A DNA stretch of 64,000 bases from Ascaphus truei (Eukaryota; Chordata; Amphibia; Anura; Ascaphidae), in the NCBI GenBank assembly GCA_036426205.1, contig CM071570.1:56022229-56086228 (forward strand), read 5' to 3'. This document shows, piece after piece, positions 45,506 to 56,799 of this stretch. The notes beneath the pieces are model-generated. The model did not search any database, had not been told where the DNA came from, and worked only from the letters and a program-made list of their open reading frames with translations. Made by a program: the position numbers and the translations under genes. Within the stretch, counting starts at the first letter, position 1; each line of letters starts with the position of its first letter.

Positions 45506-46740
45506 TTAATCTTGTCGGGTAATTAAAAATGGCTATGTATGTATTGTTTAAGATATATGCTTGCCTTTTAGCAATATTCAATCAATTGCCAATCTGAATG
45601 CCGATACATCCAGTCCACTAGGGGTTTAGAAGAAGGAGTGAGTCCAATGTAATGTGATTAAAAGCTTGATGATAAAAAAATCCAACTAGTTTCTTTCTCA
45701 GTTTATGACTTTATTTCTATACTACCACAAGTGCAGAGATAACAGCAGGATGCAAAAACTGGTACAAACAAATGTATGAAAACAAACATATTCAGTACTG
45801 TGTGATTCATATCATATTAGTCATTCATGTCAGCACAATCAATATTAAGATGTTCAGTAGTTTATTAGAGTTCATTCTCTCAAAGATTTTTTTCCCTTTT
45901 CCGAAATAATTGCTCTGTTATGGTATGCTCCTGTCACCTCCTCTATCGGGCCCAACCAAAATATATTATCCATCCTGATCTTGAGTGACTAGCCTATATT
46001 TAAATTAAAGATAGTGTCAGCGCTTTTGCAAGTAGAAATAACTAATCACGAACTACAGTATCACTACCATAATAAAGACAACTATATAGATATATATAGA
46101 TCAAATGTGGTATGCGCTTATTTACTTCTCCTACCCACAAGTATTAACCAATTGACTTCCTTAAATGTATTCCTCTAAATCTAGATTACAAGTACATTAT
46201 TTGTGGTACAGTATAAAGGTATATAACTGTGTTATTATGTTAACTAGAGTTAAAATACTCCTACAAAAATACTACTGATTTGGCTATTTGAATGACCTTT
46301 TAAAATCCTAAATTGGTACTAAATATGACACTCATATCCACTTCCACGCTGATTTTCTTGTATGCAAACTACTATAATTTTCAACAAAGTGGCAATTTTA
46401 ATACTCAAAAGAATTATAGGTATGCTTATCTGAAGGGTTGTTGTCGGACGTTTTACTCTGCAACTATCTACAAGTTGTGTCCTAGAGTATATTTAAAATT
46501 GCTTAAATTAAATTGAGCATTGTTAGCTGTTCGGAATAGACTTTAATGTCAAATCGATTGCCTGTATTTCTACATGACTATCTACAGTATGAAGAAGAAA
46601 ATGACCAGGTTCTTATGTATAATATTTTTTTGAATGTATTCGTAAACGAGTTCGGTAAGTTATTATAAAGCACAAAAGTGTGTACGGGCAATGTTTTTTT
46701 TGAAGGAACATATGTTGTCCAAAAAATAGATTCCTCCCCA
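45506..46740. other. Non-coding AT-rich sequence
   Basis: Ordinary AT-rich, CpG-poor DNA. No feature was recognised. Confidence 0.5.
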
Positions 46741-46747
46741 ACCTCCT

Positions 46748-47077
46748 AAGTAGGAAGCAAGGGGTCTCTAGAGCTGAACCGTGTTGATTTCAGCTCCGGG
46801 AACCCCCTGCTCTCCGAGATACACACCTCTGTAGGGAGTGCCGGTAGCAGCTCTGCAGGCTTGATTGTCACGGTCTCGCGGGCCAATAGGAAGCCACAAG
46901 GGGTGACATCACAGCTTCCTACTGGCCTACGTGTCCCGGGACATTTAAAACGCAATTATGATAGCCCCAATTAGCCCAGCTGGAGCTGCTACTGACACCC
47001 CCTACAGAGGTATGTTGGGAAGCAGGGGGACCCCGAAGCTGAAATTAACACAGTTCAGCCCCAGAGACCACCTACTT
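46748..47077. repeat. Palindromic foldback repeat, copy 2
   Basis: The left end (aagtaggaagcaaggggtct) and right end ('agagaccacctactt') are long inverted repeats. Inverted similarity extends about 60 bp inward through 'gctgaaccgtgttgatttcag'. Same family as 1810-2098. Confidence 0.65.
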
Positions 47078-47138
47078 CAATCCTATATAAAATAAAAATA
47101 CACACAAAAAAATAAAATAAAACCAGTAGTGCTTAATG

Positions 47139-47365
47139 CAGGTGGTGCGCACACTTCCTGCGCTGCGTCCCCCCCCTCCTGCCGGCTCTCCCCCTGTGTC
47201 GCACCCCACCCGTACCTCTAATGTCATTTGATGCAGCATTGCCATGGAGACACGTGGACTGAAGTGAGTTACAGAGGCCTCGCGCTCTCAGCGTGGGGTC
47301 TCTGTAACCACCGCCCCCCAAAAAGAGTCTCCCATGGGGCATACCCCCCAGTTTGCACACCCCTG
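47139..47365. mobile_element. hAT-type MITE with perfect duplication
   Basis: Ends CAGGTGGTGCGCACACTT and 'agtttgcacacccctg' are inverted repeats. A perfect 8-bp GCTTAATG flanks both sides (47131-47138, 47366-47373). Shorter member of the family at 10013-10377, sharing 'gtcatttgatgcagcattgccatgg'-type sequence. Confidence 0.85.
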
Positions 47366-47872
47366 GCTTAATGTGTGCCTCGGATTAGGTAGTCACTTAA
47401 GAGTTAAGGAACACAATACAGGGATCTGAGGTCTAAAACATAACTATTTTATTTCCAACTCTTATGTTTCACCATGTCTGTGGATCATAATGTGGGTGTT
47501 CCCTGAGAAATAGTAAAGTGATTATTCTTTTATCACAAATGTTCACTGCTCAGTGTTGCCATAGTAATGATTCCCAACCTGAAATTCTTAAATGCTGCTT
47601 TCCTTTAGTGGCTTGGTTCTGCAGTTCACAACAATCAAGGATCTGTTTTAAAAGAAACCTTTCTACAAGTCCTCACCGCAAATGACTCAATATTTCATTC
47701 ATTGCAAGAAGAAAAGGAACACAAATACCCTGTTTATTTTGATACGTATTCTCAAATGTGATATTAATAGCACTGTACAGTATGCACAATAGCACCTCTA
47801 GCAAATTACTAATGGTAAGCATTTTCTTAGTTAAAGGTGTGGTTCCACCGAGGGGTGTTTTTTTGTATTAAA

Positions 47873-48170
47873 TTGCAAGCAAGTGGTCTCCGGAGCTTAA
47901 CCGTGTTCATTTCAACTCCGGGGACCCCCTGCTTCCTGAGATACTTACCTCCGAAAGCGCCCCGCTACTGTGCCCTTCAGGGTGAACAATATGGTGCTTT
48001 GTAAGTAACTCATCACACGGACCAATAAGAAGCGGAAATGTCATCCATCGTGGCTTCCTATTGGCCCACATGATGCTGGGCCTTCAAGCCTGCATGAAAA
48101 ACTGGGGTACCAAGGTATGTATGGAACCGCATTCATTTCATTTCCAAGGACCCCCTGCTTGAGATTTGTA
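47873..48170. repeat. Palindromic foldback repeat, copy 3
   Basis: It carries aagtggtctccggagcttaa and, near the right end, 'ccaaggaccccctgctt', inverted to each other. Same family as 46748-47077, only 0.8 kb away. Confidence 0.6.
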
Positions 48171-48329
48171 TTTTTCCATGAAATGCTACTTCAGAAAAGA
48201 AACATCATAGGGGAAAAATAGTAGAGGATACTGATTAATATATTAAACATTTGATGTGGCTTCTGTTATAATGGTATGTTACCACACATTAGACAAAGAT
48301 TACACACTCATATTACATAGTTACATATG

Positions 48330-49449
48330 TGTAGCCCTTGTTCCCCCGTACCAGTGAAGGAACTACCAATGCTGCTATTACATTTTGGCAACCAGGAGCC
48401 TCCGCCACTGGGAGACTGGGGTGATACTGGTTCGTCTCGGTGCAGCGCCTCCACCTGCAAGGGATCCCAACGTGCTGGGATAGCCCCTTACAGGAACAAT
48501 ACCAATAATACACACACTCAGGTATATATATATATATATATATAATGACAACCTTTACTGAACACACTATAACAGTACCCTGTACCACACAGTATAATAG
48601 GCCCAGCCTCGTACCACCAATGAGTGTCCCCAATGTACATAGGGTGCTTGGCACCATATACTGATGTTCTTATCCCCCAATGTTAGGACCCAGCCAAAAT
48701 AGTAGGAGATAGCGCTATCCAGAGAAGTGTTGGTGCACTTAGTTGGGTATCTGCCCAGGGCTCCAGCACCCGGGTAATACAGATTAACAAGGGGATTCGC
48801 CTGATCCAATGTTGTCCTCATCCGCAATGGCGTCCGCCTCCACGTGGGGTTTATTCCGTCGTGGATAATATCACCATACAGAGTCTCTTACAACAGAGGT
48901 GGTCTGGTCCCAGACCACAGGCCGCAATCACCATGCAGCATCCTCACTGTCGCTGACACTAGACAGTACAATGGGGAAGCGTCCCTATCTAAGGAGCCTT
49001 CCCTGCAGCAACTACAAGCTACTGTAAGTCGGGGCCTAGCTTGGGCCTAAGGGGGGATATACTAGGCCTAGTCTCAGAGCCAATGGCTCTGAGACACTAA
49101 CTGCTTGATCCAGCTCCCTCTTCCGACTGACGTGGCTCTCCTAGTGCACCAAATGTAACTATATTGCTGCAGGGCATCCTCACAGCCCAATTGGATTTTG
49201 CTCGCCATGTGGTCGTTGCCCCAGGGGCTGCTGGGGCTTGTAGTTCCTCTTGCGGAGCTTTAGGTGTAATGGCCGCCGCACTTGATGCGCCTACTGCGCA
49301 TGCGCGATTGCTTCTGAGCATGCGTGGCATAAAACAAGATGGCAGTGCCCTGTCCGAGGTCCCGCCGAGGAGCTCTGGCGACCCTGTCGCCCCTGCAATA
49401 GTCTTTCATTCCACCCGCAACGGAGGTAGGGTAAGGTGACCTGGCTACA
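48330..49449. mobile_element. Solo LTR, copy C
   Basis: It starts TGTAGCCC and ends GGCTACA. The 4-bp flanks TATG (48326-48329) and TCTG (49450-49453) match at three positions. Shared blocks with copies A and B run in the same order throughout. NRF1-like palindromes at about 49297-49308 and a 'caagatggcag' box near 49336 lie close to the right end. Confidence 0.65.
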
Positions 49450-49862
49450 TCTGATTCACTAGTGAGCCTAAAAGGTTTCTGCTAACTCTTGCAATATTTG
49501 GTTGGGAAAGGTTGTGAGAAATTACGATCCACAATGCAGAGATAGAAGCATCTCATTAAATTATGTGGCCACTAACTCCTCACTAACTATAGTTCACCTG
49601 CTGACTTTTTTGGGTGAATTGTAATCTCTAAATAAGATATTGTGGTGGGGTTCAATCAACCTTATTCTCTAAAGTATGCAATTTTGAAAATAATTTGGGG
49701 ATATTTGGCCAGTGTTTCCTCTAGAACAGGATTACGCTGTAAAATGTTCCAATGTTTTTAAGGGCATTGGTTATTTGTCTTTCTCTTTAAGGAGAACATA
49801 AGCAGATATGGGTATATATTTAAGTGCAAGAGTTCAGATTATTTTGTTGTACCAGCCTGGTT
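49450..49862. other. Non-coding sequence flanking the L1 insertion
   Basis: No feature was recognised. It ends in 'ggtt' directly before the A-rich target duplication of the L1 composite. Confidence 0.5.
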
Positions 49863-49879
49863 AAAAAATATGTCAGGGC
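49863..49879. repeat. Left target-site duplication of L1 composite
   Basis: AAAAAATATGTCAGGGC, preceded by TT. The identical 17-mer occurs at 55243-55259 directly after a poly(A) tail. TT/AAAA is the preferred L1 endonuclease cleavage context. Confidence 0.65.
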
Positions 49880-51565
49880 CTCACCCTCTCTCTGCCTTTC
49901 GTCAAGTCCTTAACATACAATTGGAAGCTCGACGACTCGCTTCTCAACGATCCACTAGTAGTCAAAACAGTGAAACAAAAACTGATCACCTTCTTCCAAA
50001 TAAACAAAGGTTCAGTGCCCTCAGCAGCAACTCTGTGGGAGGCCCACAAAGCCACCATCAGAGGGGAACTTATATCAATAGCCTCCTACAAGAGGAAACT
50101 TAAACAGAGAGCCCAGAAGGAACTCACAGATAAAATCCTAGCGCTAGAGCGCTCACACAAACAATCCTTATCAAAAAAGGTGTTCAGAACACTCGAGAAA
50201 GCGAGATCCGACCTAAAAGTGCTGCAACTTGACGAGGTAGAGAGAGCCCTGAAATGGACCAAACAGCGGTTCTACGATAGGGGCAACAAAGCGGACAAAC
50301 TTCTGGCCTCCAAATTAAGAGGCTTGAGGACAAAGTCCCAGATCACAAAGATCAGGACTAAAAGCGGCCTAGTCTCCTATAACGAGAAGGACATCGCGAA
50401 TGAGTTCGCAGAGTTCTACACAGATCTTTACAATCTCCACCCAACTAGCATGCCAAAAGATATCGCCAAAAATACATCCGACTATCTAACCAAATGCAAC
50501 CTCCCATCCCTCACTCAGGAAGAACTCGAGTTCTTAAACAAGAAAATAACTCTAGAGGAACTAAAAAAAGCGATATCCTCACTTAAATTAGCTAAAACAC
50601 CCGGACCCGACGGATTTTCCAACGGGTACTATAAAAAATTTGTAGGCCCCCTGTCCCCCCACCTCCTGGAAATGTACAACTCCTTTATGCAAGACCAACA
50701 GATCCCAGACACTATGTCGGCAGCCAATCTGGCTATTATCCATAAAGAGGGCAGAGACCCCCTTCAATGCGGCAGCTACCGCCCAATATCCCTCCTCAAC
50801 TCTGACCTCAAACTTTTCAGCAAAATCCTAGCAAACAGGCTGAATCCTATTCTCCCAAGGCTAATTCATATAGACCAGGTGGGATTTGTGTCAGGAAGAC
50901 AGGCCTCTGACAACACCCGCAAAATTATTGATATTATAGACCACGTGCACCTCAAACAATCCCAGGCCCTGATACTAAGTCTCGACGCGGAGAAGGCCTT
51001 TGACCGCATCAGATGGTCCTATCTAGACCAAACGATGCGCCAATTCGGCTTCTCCGGACCATTTCTTGCCGGCGTCCGGGCCCTCTATACTAATCCAACA
51101 GCCCTACTAAAACTCCCAGGAGGCCGCTCCAACCCAATAAAAATACAAAACGGCACCAGACAAGGCTGCCCCCTCTCCCCTTTACTATTCGCCCTATCCA
51201 TAGAGCCCCTGGCCGCCCGAATTCGAACTGAACCCACTATTAAAGGTATCCCAATCGGAGACAGGGAATACAAAATATCCCTGTTCGCCGACGACATAAT
51301 TCTCACTCTGTCAGACCCCCTCACCTCCCTCCCTAACTTAGAAAAACTCCTTGACGAATTTGGCCAACTATCAGACTATAAAGTCAATACTGACAAGTCA
51401 GAGGCGCTTAGCATCTCCCTCCCGAACCCCGTATGGTCAGCCCTACAACAGAAATTTAAATATAAATGGAACACCTCCCACATCAAATACCTCGGAATCA
51501 AAATAGCAAGTTCATATAACTCGCTGTATCAAATTAACTACCCCCCCTCTTCCGCCAGATCTTAA
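49880..51565 (+). pseudogene. L1 (Tx1-like) ORF2 reverse transcriptase, 5'-truncated
   Basis: The longest real coding relic of the window. The frame is open from the truncation point through 51565; the ATG at 49970 is internal, not a native start. It begins after the endonuclease domain with 'TYNWKLDDSLL'. RT motifs in order: KTPGPDGFSNGYYKKF, SYRPISLLNSDLKLFSKILA, 'DQVGFVSGRQASDNTRK', LSLDAEKAFDRIRW, NGTRQGCPLSPLLFALSIEPL, SLFADDIILTL and IKYLGIKIASSY. The FADD aspartates are intact. A frameshift near 51561 ends the frame; the thumb sequence (HQISWFGR, KMNILPRLLYFFQTLP) continues in another frame to about 51720. An internal deletion then joins it to the 3' UTR. It lacks the endonuclease and ORF1, so it cannot mobilise itself. 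Confidence 0.9.
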
Positions 51566-51911
51566 AAGATCTTGAGACCTGGCTATCCCACCAGATCTCC
51601 TGGTTCGGAAGGATAGTATCCACCAAAATGAACATCCTACCCCGCTTGCTCTACTTCTTTCAGACCCTCCCCGTCCCTGTCCCACTAGCAGAACTGAGGA
51701 ATATTCAGGCCCATATATTAAGACCCCCTCTCTTTTTCACTATTGAAAGAAGGAAAAAGGGTTTATTGAGTGTCATTTATCTCCTCTATGCCATGTACAT
51801 GCACTGCGCCGTAATTACAAACTGGCCTGCGAGCCAGTGTTGATAATATGTACCCCCGCGATGTATGACACCAATAAAGGAAAAATATTTACAAAAAAAA
51901 AAAAAAAAAAA
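51566..51911 (+). mobile_element. L1 thumb remnant, 3' UTR and first poly(A)
   Basis: After the frame break, RT thumb sequence continues to about 51720, followed by the 3' UTR with an AATAAA at 51873-51878, the phrase 'aaaggaaaaatatttac' and an A run to 51911. The same phrase ends the second L1 tail at 55248. Confidence 0.8.
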
Positions 51912-52044
51912 TATAATGGAGGCAATCTTTATATAAATAATAAATCAACTTTCTGTAAAAGGAACTGTATGAAAATAATATACTGTAGCTGGGGTATTCC
52001 TGGTTTAGAAACAACAATCCCCATTGTCTCATTTTGTCTTAATC

Positions 52045-52272
52045 CTGGGGGTGCTCAATGCCAGTCCTCAAGCCCTCCCCCAAGAGGTCAGCTTTTCAGG
52101 ATATCCCAGCTTCAGCACAGATGGCTCAATCAGGCCCTGCTTCACCACAGGTGGCTCAATCACAGGCTCAGTCTTTGACTGAGCCACTGATTGAGCCGGC
52201 TGTGCTGAAGCTGGGATATCCTGAAAATCTGACCTGTTGGGGGGGCTTGAGGACTGGCGTGGAGAACCCTAG
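52045..52272. mobile_element. Palindromic MITE
   Basis: Ends CTGGGGGTGCTCAATGCCAG and (inverted) CTAGGGTTCTCCACGCCAG. Almost the whole 228 bp folds on itself through 'gatatcccagcttcagcaca' and its complement. The flanks TCTTAATC and TCTAATC(C) suggest a 7-8 bp duplication with an indel, so hAT-like. It carries several GGCTCAATCA repeats. Confidence 0.7.
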
Positions 52273-52484
52273 TCTAATCCTACACTATAGGTACTCTCTT
52301 GTCATACGTACTCTTTTGTCATTGTCCTCTCTCCCACATTGTACTGCTCAGCGGAATATGTCGGCGCCATACAATATAAAAGATAGCAGTATTACTTTAT
52401 ACCGCTTAGTAACGTCGCACAGTACTCTTTCTGGGACACAGTAACAGGAGCTGCACCTTCAATTGATATTTATTTTTCTTTCAG

Positions 52485-52598
52485 CTCCACTTAGCAGCCC
52501 TGGCTTCCCTGAAGGGAGACATAGTGGAGGTGAACAAACGTCTTCAGCAGACGGAGCGGGAGCGGGAGATGCTAGAGAAGAAGCTTGCCAAGTCGCAG
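52485..52598 (+). CDS. MCC: MCC coiled-coil exon (N-terminal)
   Basis: A 114-nt exon of 38 codons, phase 0 at both ends. The acceptor is a T-rich tract ending 'ctttcag' at 52484; the donor is gtagga at 52599. It encodes LHLAALASLKGDIVEVNKRL followed by QQTEREREMLEKKLAKSQ. From memory this matches the early coiled coil of human MCC, with conservative changes (Ser to Leu, Leu to Val, Asp to Glu, Leu to Met, Ala to Ser). MCC is a cytoplasmic coiled-coil and PDZ-binding protein that affects Wnt/beta-catenin signalling. No stop, shift or splice damage is visible, so the exon is either functional or recently copied. It sits between two L1 tails, 10.5 kb from a MACROD2 exon. Confidence 0.8.
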
Positions 52599-52664
52599 GT
52601 AGGAAACCTCTCCTCGTGTCGGTGACCTTGAAGTCAAGTCAAGGACACGTGCTCAGGGCATCCG

Positions 52665-53010
52665 CCGCCCCTAGACTCTAAGCTGTGGCGGCCACTTCCT
52701 TGCTGCCACCCTCCTTCTTTAGCATCGCAGCGTCAAATGACTCCGCGGACGTCACCAACAACGGCATGACGTCATTTGACACTGCCATGGCAACGAGAGG
52801 CTGTGTCATGTCACATTGGTGATGTCCACGGCGTAATTTGATGCTGCAATTGGAAAGGAGAAGCAAGGAGGAGGCAGCCGCCACAGCAAAGTGCCTTCCC
52901 ATTAGGCCCAATTGACCTGAGAGCGCTGCAAATGTATATGGGGGGCGGGCATTTCTGCCGCTCCAGAATTTTGCCGCCCTAGGTCCGGGCCTAGTGGGAA
53001 ATTTGCCACT
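52665..53010. repeat. Degenerate hAT-like repeat
   Basis: It has the words 'gacgtcatttgacactgccatgg', characteristic of the hAT MITE family seen at 10013-10377, and a right end 'gggaaatttgccactg'. No duplication could be fixed. Confidence 0.4.
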
Positions 53011-54899
53011 GATCGTGACCCCACTAGCAATCACAGCCATTTTACCATCATTACAATAGGTTGTGAAGTTTCTCTGGGCGAGGCTTATTCTGTTTACTTG
53101 CTCTATGAAATCTCTCACAACAGTGGTTATGGGAAAGGTCCGAAGCCGGTTTTGCTGGAAGTTCACACCTAGCAGTTTACTACTAATCACATGCAAATTT
53201 AATGTATACAGTTTATTTTTCTGAAAGCTGTATATAGTTGATTGAGGATGAGTTTTTAATATATATATATATTTTTTTAAATATCTTTCCTTTTTTTTGT
53301 GTTCGGCATCTGTACTTGTATTTTTAGGGGCCTTCACAACTTGATAATGACGGTGTTTGGATATCGCCAACATTTACAATGTTGATCACTGATATTCACC
53401 AGTAAGTTTGGCAGGGGAGATGTTTGAAATTGCTAGAGTTCGCTTGTCCTACGTTCACACAAACTTTTAGTAAAAGTTAGGAAGTTCAAGAGTATTGTAC
53501 TGAAACTTTTACCTTTTGAAAGTTTGGTTTGAAATTTGCTAATTCACACGTCAATTAAGCATTGAAGTTTGCCAGACCAGTTTCCCTGAATTGAGCAAGG
53601 ATTGTCAAAAACTTTGCACACACAAATGTGAAATTGGTTAATTTTGTACATTCATGATGTTAATGGTCTCAAAAATTGCAAGTTGTGCCAATAACACCAA
53701 AAGCTTACTTATAAATTACATTTTCCCACCAAGTTTGCCAATTTCGTCAGCATTTTTTTTACAACATTTTCTTTGCGTCATTGGGGACATTTTTGAAGAT
53801 TTTGTTAACTAGTTTCACAATTCAGTGATTTTTGCAAAGCTCTTGGAGAATGTTGATAATGCTTTCAAATGTTTACAAGGAATAACCGCAAAGAATGAAT
53901 CAAATTTGAACTAAAAACCTCATAATAATGCCGCTCTTACACAAGGTCGGCTTTTTGTTTTTATAATGGAAAGGGCTACTTGGCCCCGTCATTTCTTGTA
54001 CATCGAGGCCTGCGATTTCTTATTGTTAATGTACGACTCATTCAATTAACATAACATGGCAATAACGACCCATTGCTGTTTATCTATCATCAAAAGGGCG
54101 GATGCAGTGAAGAACCTTAGTAATATCTGAGAGATGCTGTCATGGTGTAATTATCGGTGATGACAACCTAGGGTTTTATAAGGAAGTGAGGTGCCACAAG
54201 GGTGTAATGGAGATAAAGCAATGCAAGGGTTTGGTTACGATCAGGTAGCACCCACCGTAGGAAGCTTCAGGCGTCATTCCCATGAATGATTACAGGGACA
54301 CAATCTACACAAACTATCTTATTTACTGGCGCTCCTATAGTCAGCTGACCTCTGAATAAAAACTGTGGGCAGTCATCAACCCAGTGTACTGTATTTTATA
54401 CTATGGGGACAATTGGGTGCACACATCTGATAAAGAAGTACAATTACAGAAATGCTTAAAAAGCATGTTTCATTCATTCATTCCAACTGCATTGTTAAAC
54501 TGAAGGAAGCCGTTGTGATGCGGGATGTTTTCAGGCTTCTATGCCTGAGCGCGCAGTGCCGCGCTGTTACATGGATTGGAGTGGTGATAAAGGGGAAGGG
54601 GGAAGCACTGGAACGCCGTCTTTGTCCTTTTTGATGGTGGTTTTGTAGTTTTGATAATATCTTAATAAATTGAGCGGCACATTACACGTGATAGACTGTA
54701 CTCGCTGATTTTATTCGGGGCTCGTGTGTAACGGAGGAAATAATGCACCAGTGATTTCAAACCTGCGGCGGTGGCAAAATGGGAATCAGGGGTGTAACTG
54801 CATTTTTGGCCCCCCCCCTGCAAAAACGTTGAAAGAGCCCGCTAATCAAAAAACACAAAGTACATATTGTTACCACCGCGGTCCCCATTTGAAAGGCAT

Positions 54900-55203
54900 T
54901 GGGAGCACCCCTCACAGTCCCCCTTGTTATCCTCACACTTCCCCACCCTGACTGTCCCCCTCTCTTCCAACGTGTTTCATTTTCTTTCTTATTCTTCCTC
55001 CGTCTCTCTCCCGCCTCTCACTCCCCACCACCTCACACTCTTCCCCGCACATCGCAGAATTCCCCCCATGTCACACTCTTCCCCCACACCTCGCACTCTT
55101 CCTCCCCCCATCACCAACGCACACTCTTCCTCCCCCCCATCCCCACCGCACACTCTTCCTTCCCCCCCTCCTCCCACCTGGCACTATTCCTCCCTCCCCC
55201 ACG
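54900..55203. repeat. Pyrimidine-rich degenerate repeat
   Basis: C/T-rich + strand with repeated 'cacactcttcc' and 'cccccatcacc' phrases. Frames of 134-169 codons through it are artefacts. Confidence 0.65.
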
Positions 55204-55248
55204 TGACACTCGCCAAAGGAAAAATATTTACAAAAAAAAAAAAAAAAA
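55204..55248 (+). mobile_element. Second L1 3' end with poly(A)
   Basis: 'tgacactcgcc' then 'aaaggaaaaatatttac' and 17 A residues, matching the L1 3' end at 51868-51911. It is followed directly by TATGTCAGGGC, the right copy of the target duplication (55243-55259). Confidence 0.75.
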
Positions 55249-55259
55249 TATGTCAGGGC

Positions 55260-55800
55260 TCCTTTTTGCCAAGAGAGAAAAAAGAGCACATTCTACTGTA
55301 TAATATATTAGATGGTAACACCTGCCAATGCAGGAACAAGAATGGTTTGGATCAGCACTCATATTGTATGTATTAAAAAGTAAAAATTGAAAGAAAGAAT
55401 TACAGTATCAGTGTACTGTACTGGACTCAATTCACATTTATTGCAGAATCCGTTTTGGTGAATTTGTTCAGGAATCAAAAAGAGGGGTTAGACCTAAGAT
55501 ATATATCTACTGCTCTCTAGCACACAAATTGCAGCATTTCATGGCCCATGCCCCTTTCTCAGGATTGACATTGGTAATTTGCCCCCTGGTTTAAATACCT
55601 GTATTAGAGCGACGTAACTTCCACTTTAACCTTAGGGGATGAATTAGGATTATACAACATCCCCCGTCTGTGGAACGTATGACTGGAACGCATGGCCGTG
55701 CTACCAATTACTGAGTTAAGGTTTAAAAACGTTGTGTGTGGCACTGGCTGGCATACCGTAGCAGTTTATGTGCTGGCTTGTTTGGGTCCCTACAACTAAG
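55260..55800. other. Non-coding sequence
   Basis: No feature was recognised between the L1 composite and the hAT pseudogene. Confidence 0.5.
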
Positions 55801-55989
55801 AACATGGTCAAAATAAAATATAAATAACATGATGCCATATTTGCATGTTTCCGCAGTGTGTGGTGTGGGGAAGTGGACTGTGGCCACAATGGCCTGTGCC
55901 ACTAGTACTAGTTGTGCTAATTGACAACATGTCTGCCGTTGGCACTGATACTGGAGATGAAGGGCTGACAGCTATTGTTCCATGGTATT

Positions 55990-56702
55990 TTTTTACGTGC
56001 TTTAGCAGTTGTAGCACTGCTAGTGTTTTAATCTTAATAATTAGCCCACTCCTGAACTTCTTGAATGCTGGCTGCAGGGGATGTATATTTCTGACGAAAA
56101 AAATGTTGATTAATCTTGATAAAAGTGAGCCTTTCCACACTACTATGGGACAGCCACTCCGCTGCCACCCTTGCATGAGCAGGCCATGTTTCTGTGTTAG
56201 CAGCCCAGTATTCAAGAAAACCAGTGACAAGAGAAAGGAATGAAGTATTAGCAATATATACCTCCACCAAGGCCATAATACAAGTTGCATAGGGATGGAG
56301 CGTTTCTCACAGTGATGGGTCTCCTTGACGAGTTCTGCTTCAGTTATTGCCACTGCCACCACCAGTACTATTTATACCACCAAAACACTTGAGGTCTGAG
56401 AAGAAGAAAACTGGTTAGCTGGTAATGATGACTGCCATGTTGTATGTTTCTGGGTGGAGTGTACCACAGCTGATCTATTAATTAACTGCCCTCCTCTCCA
56501 TTTCCTCCTTTTCCATCTCTTCCATCACTCCTTGCAATTTGCCACTGTCTATTCACCATACAGGGAAAATGTGTTTCATTCTGTATTTGAACCTGGGGTC
56601 TAAACGTGTAGCTTAAAGGGGTTCATATCTCCGTTTGATACAGACAACATGGGTGTAATTTCTCAGGCATTCAAGCAATTTATCAACTATTTCCACCATT
56701 TT

Positions 56703-56758
<56 letters not shown>

Positions 56759-56759
56759 G

Positions 56760-56799
<40 letters not shown>

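Larger units (their letters stand above)
51912..55203 (+). other. 3.3 kb segment between two L1 tails
   Basis: The segment lies between the L1 poly(A) and a second L1-type 3' end. It contains a palindromic MITE (52045-52272), the MCC exon, a hAT-like repeat (about 52665-53010), AT-rich intron-like DNA with AAACTTT-rich phrases (53400-53950), and a pyrimidine-rich stretch (54900-55200). Because the outer 17-bp duplication encloses it, it may have arrived with the L1 (3' transduction) or entered the L1 tail later. Confidence 0.5.

Noticed and set aside
55808..56362. 184-codon minus strand frame
   Set aside because: It is the wrong frame over the hAT transposase relic; the real homology is in the overlapping frame 56276-56034.
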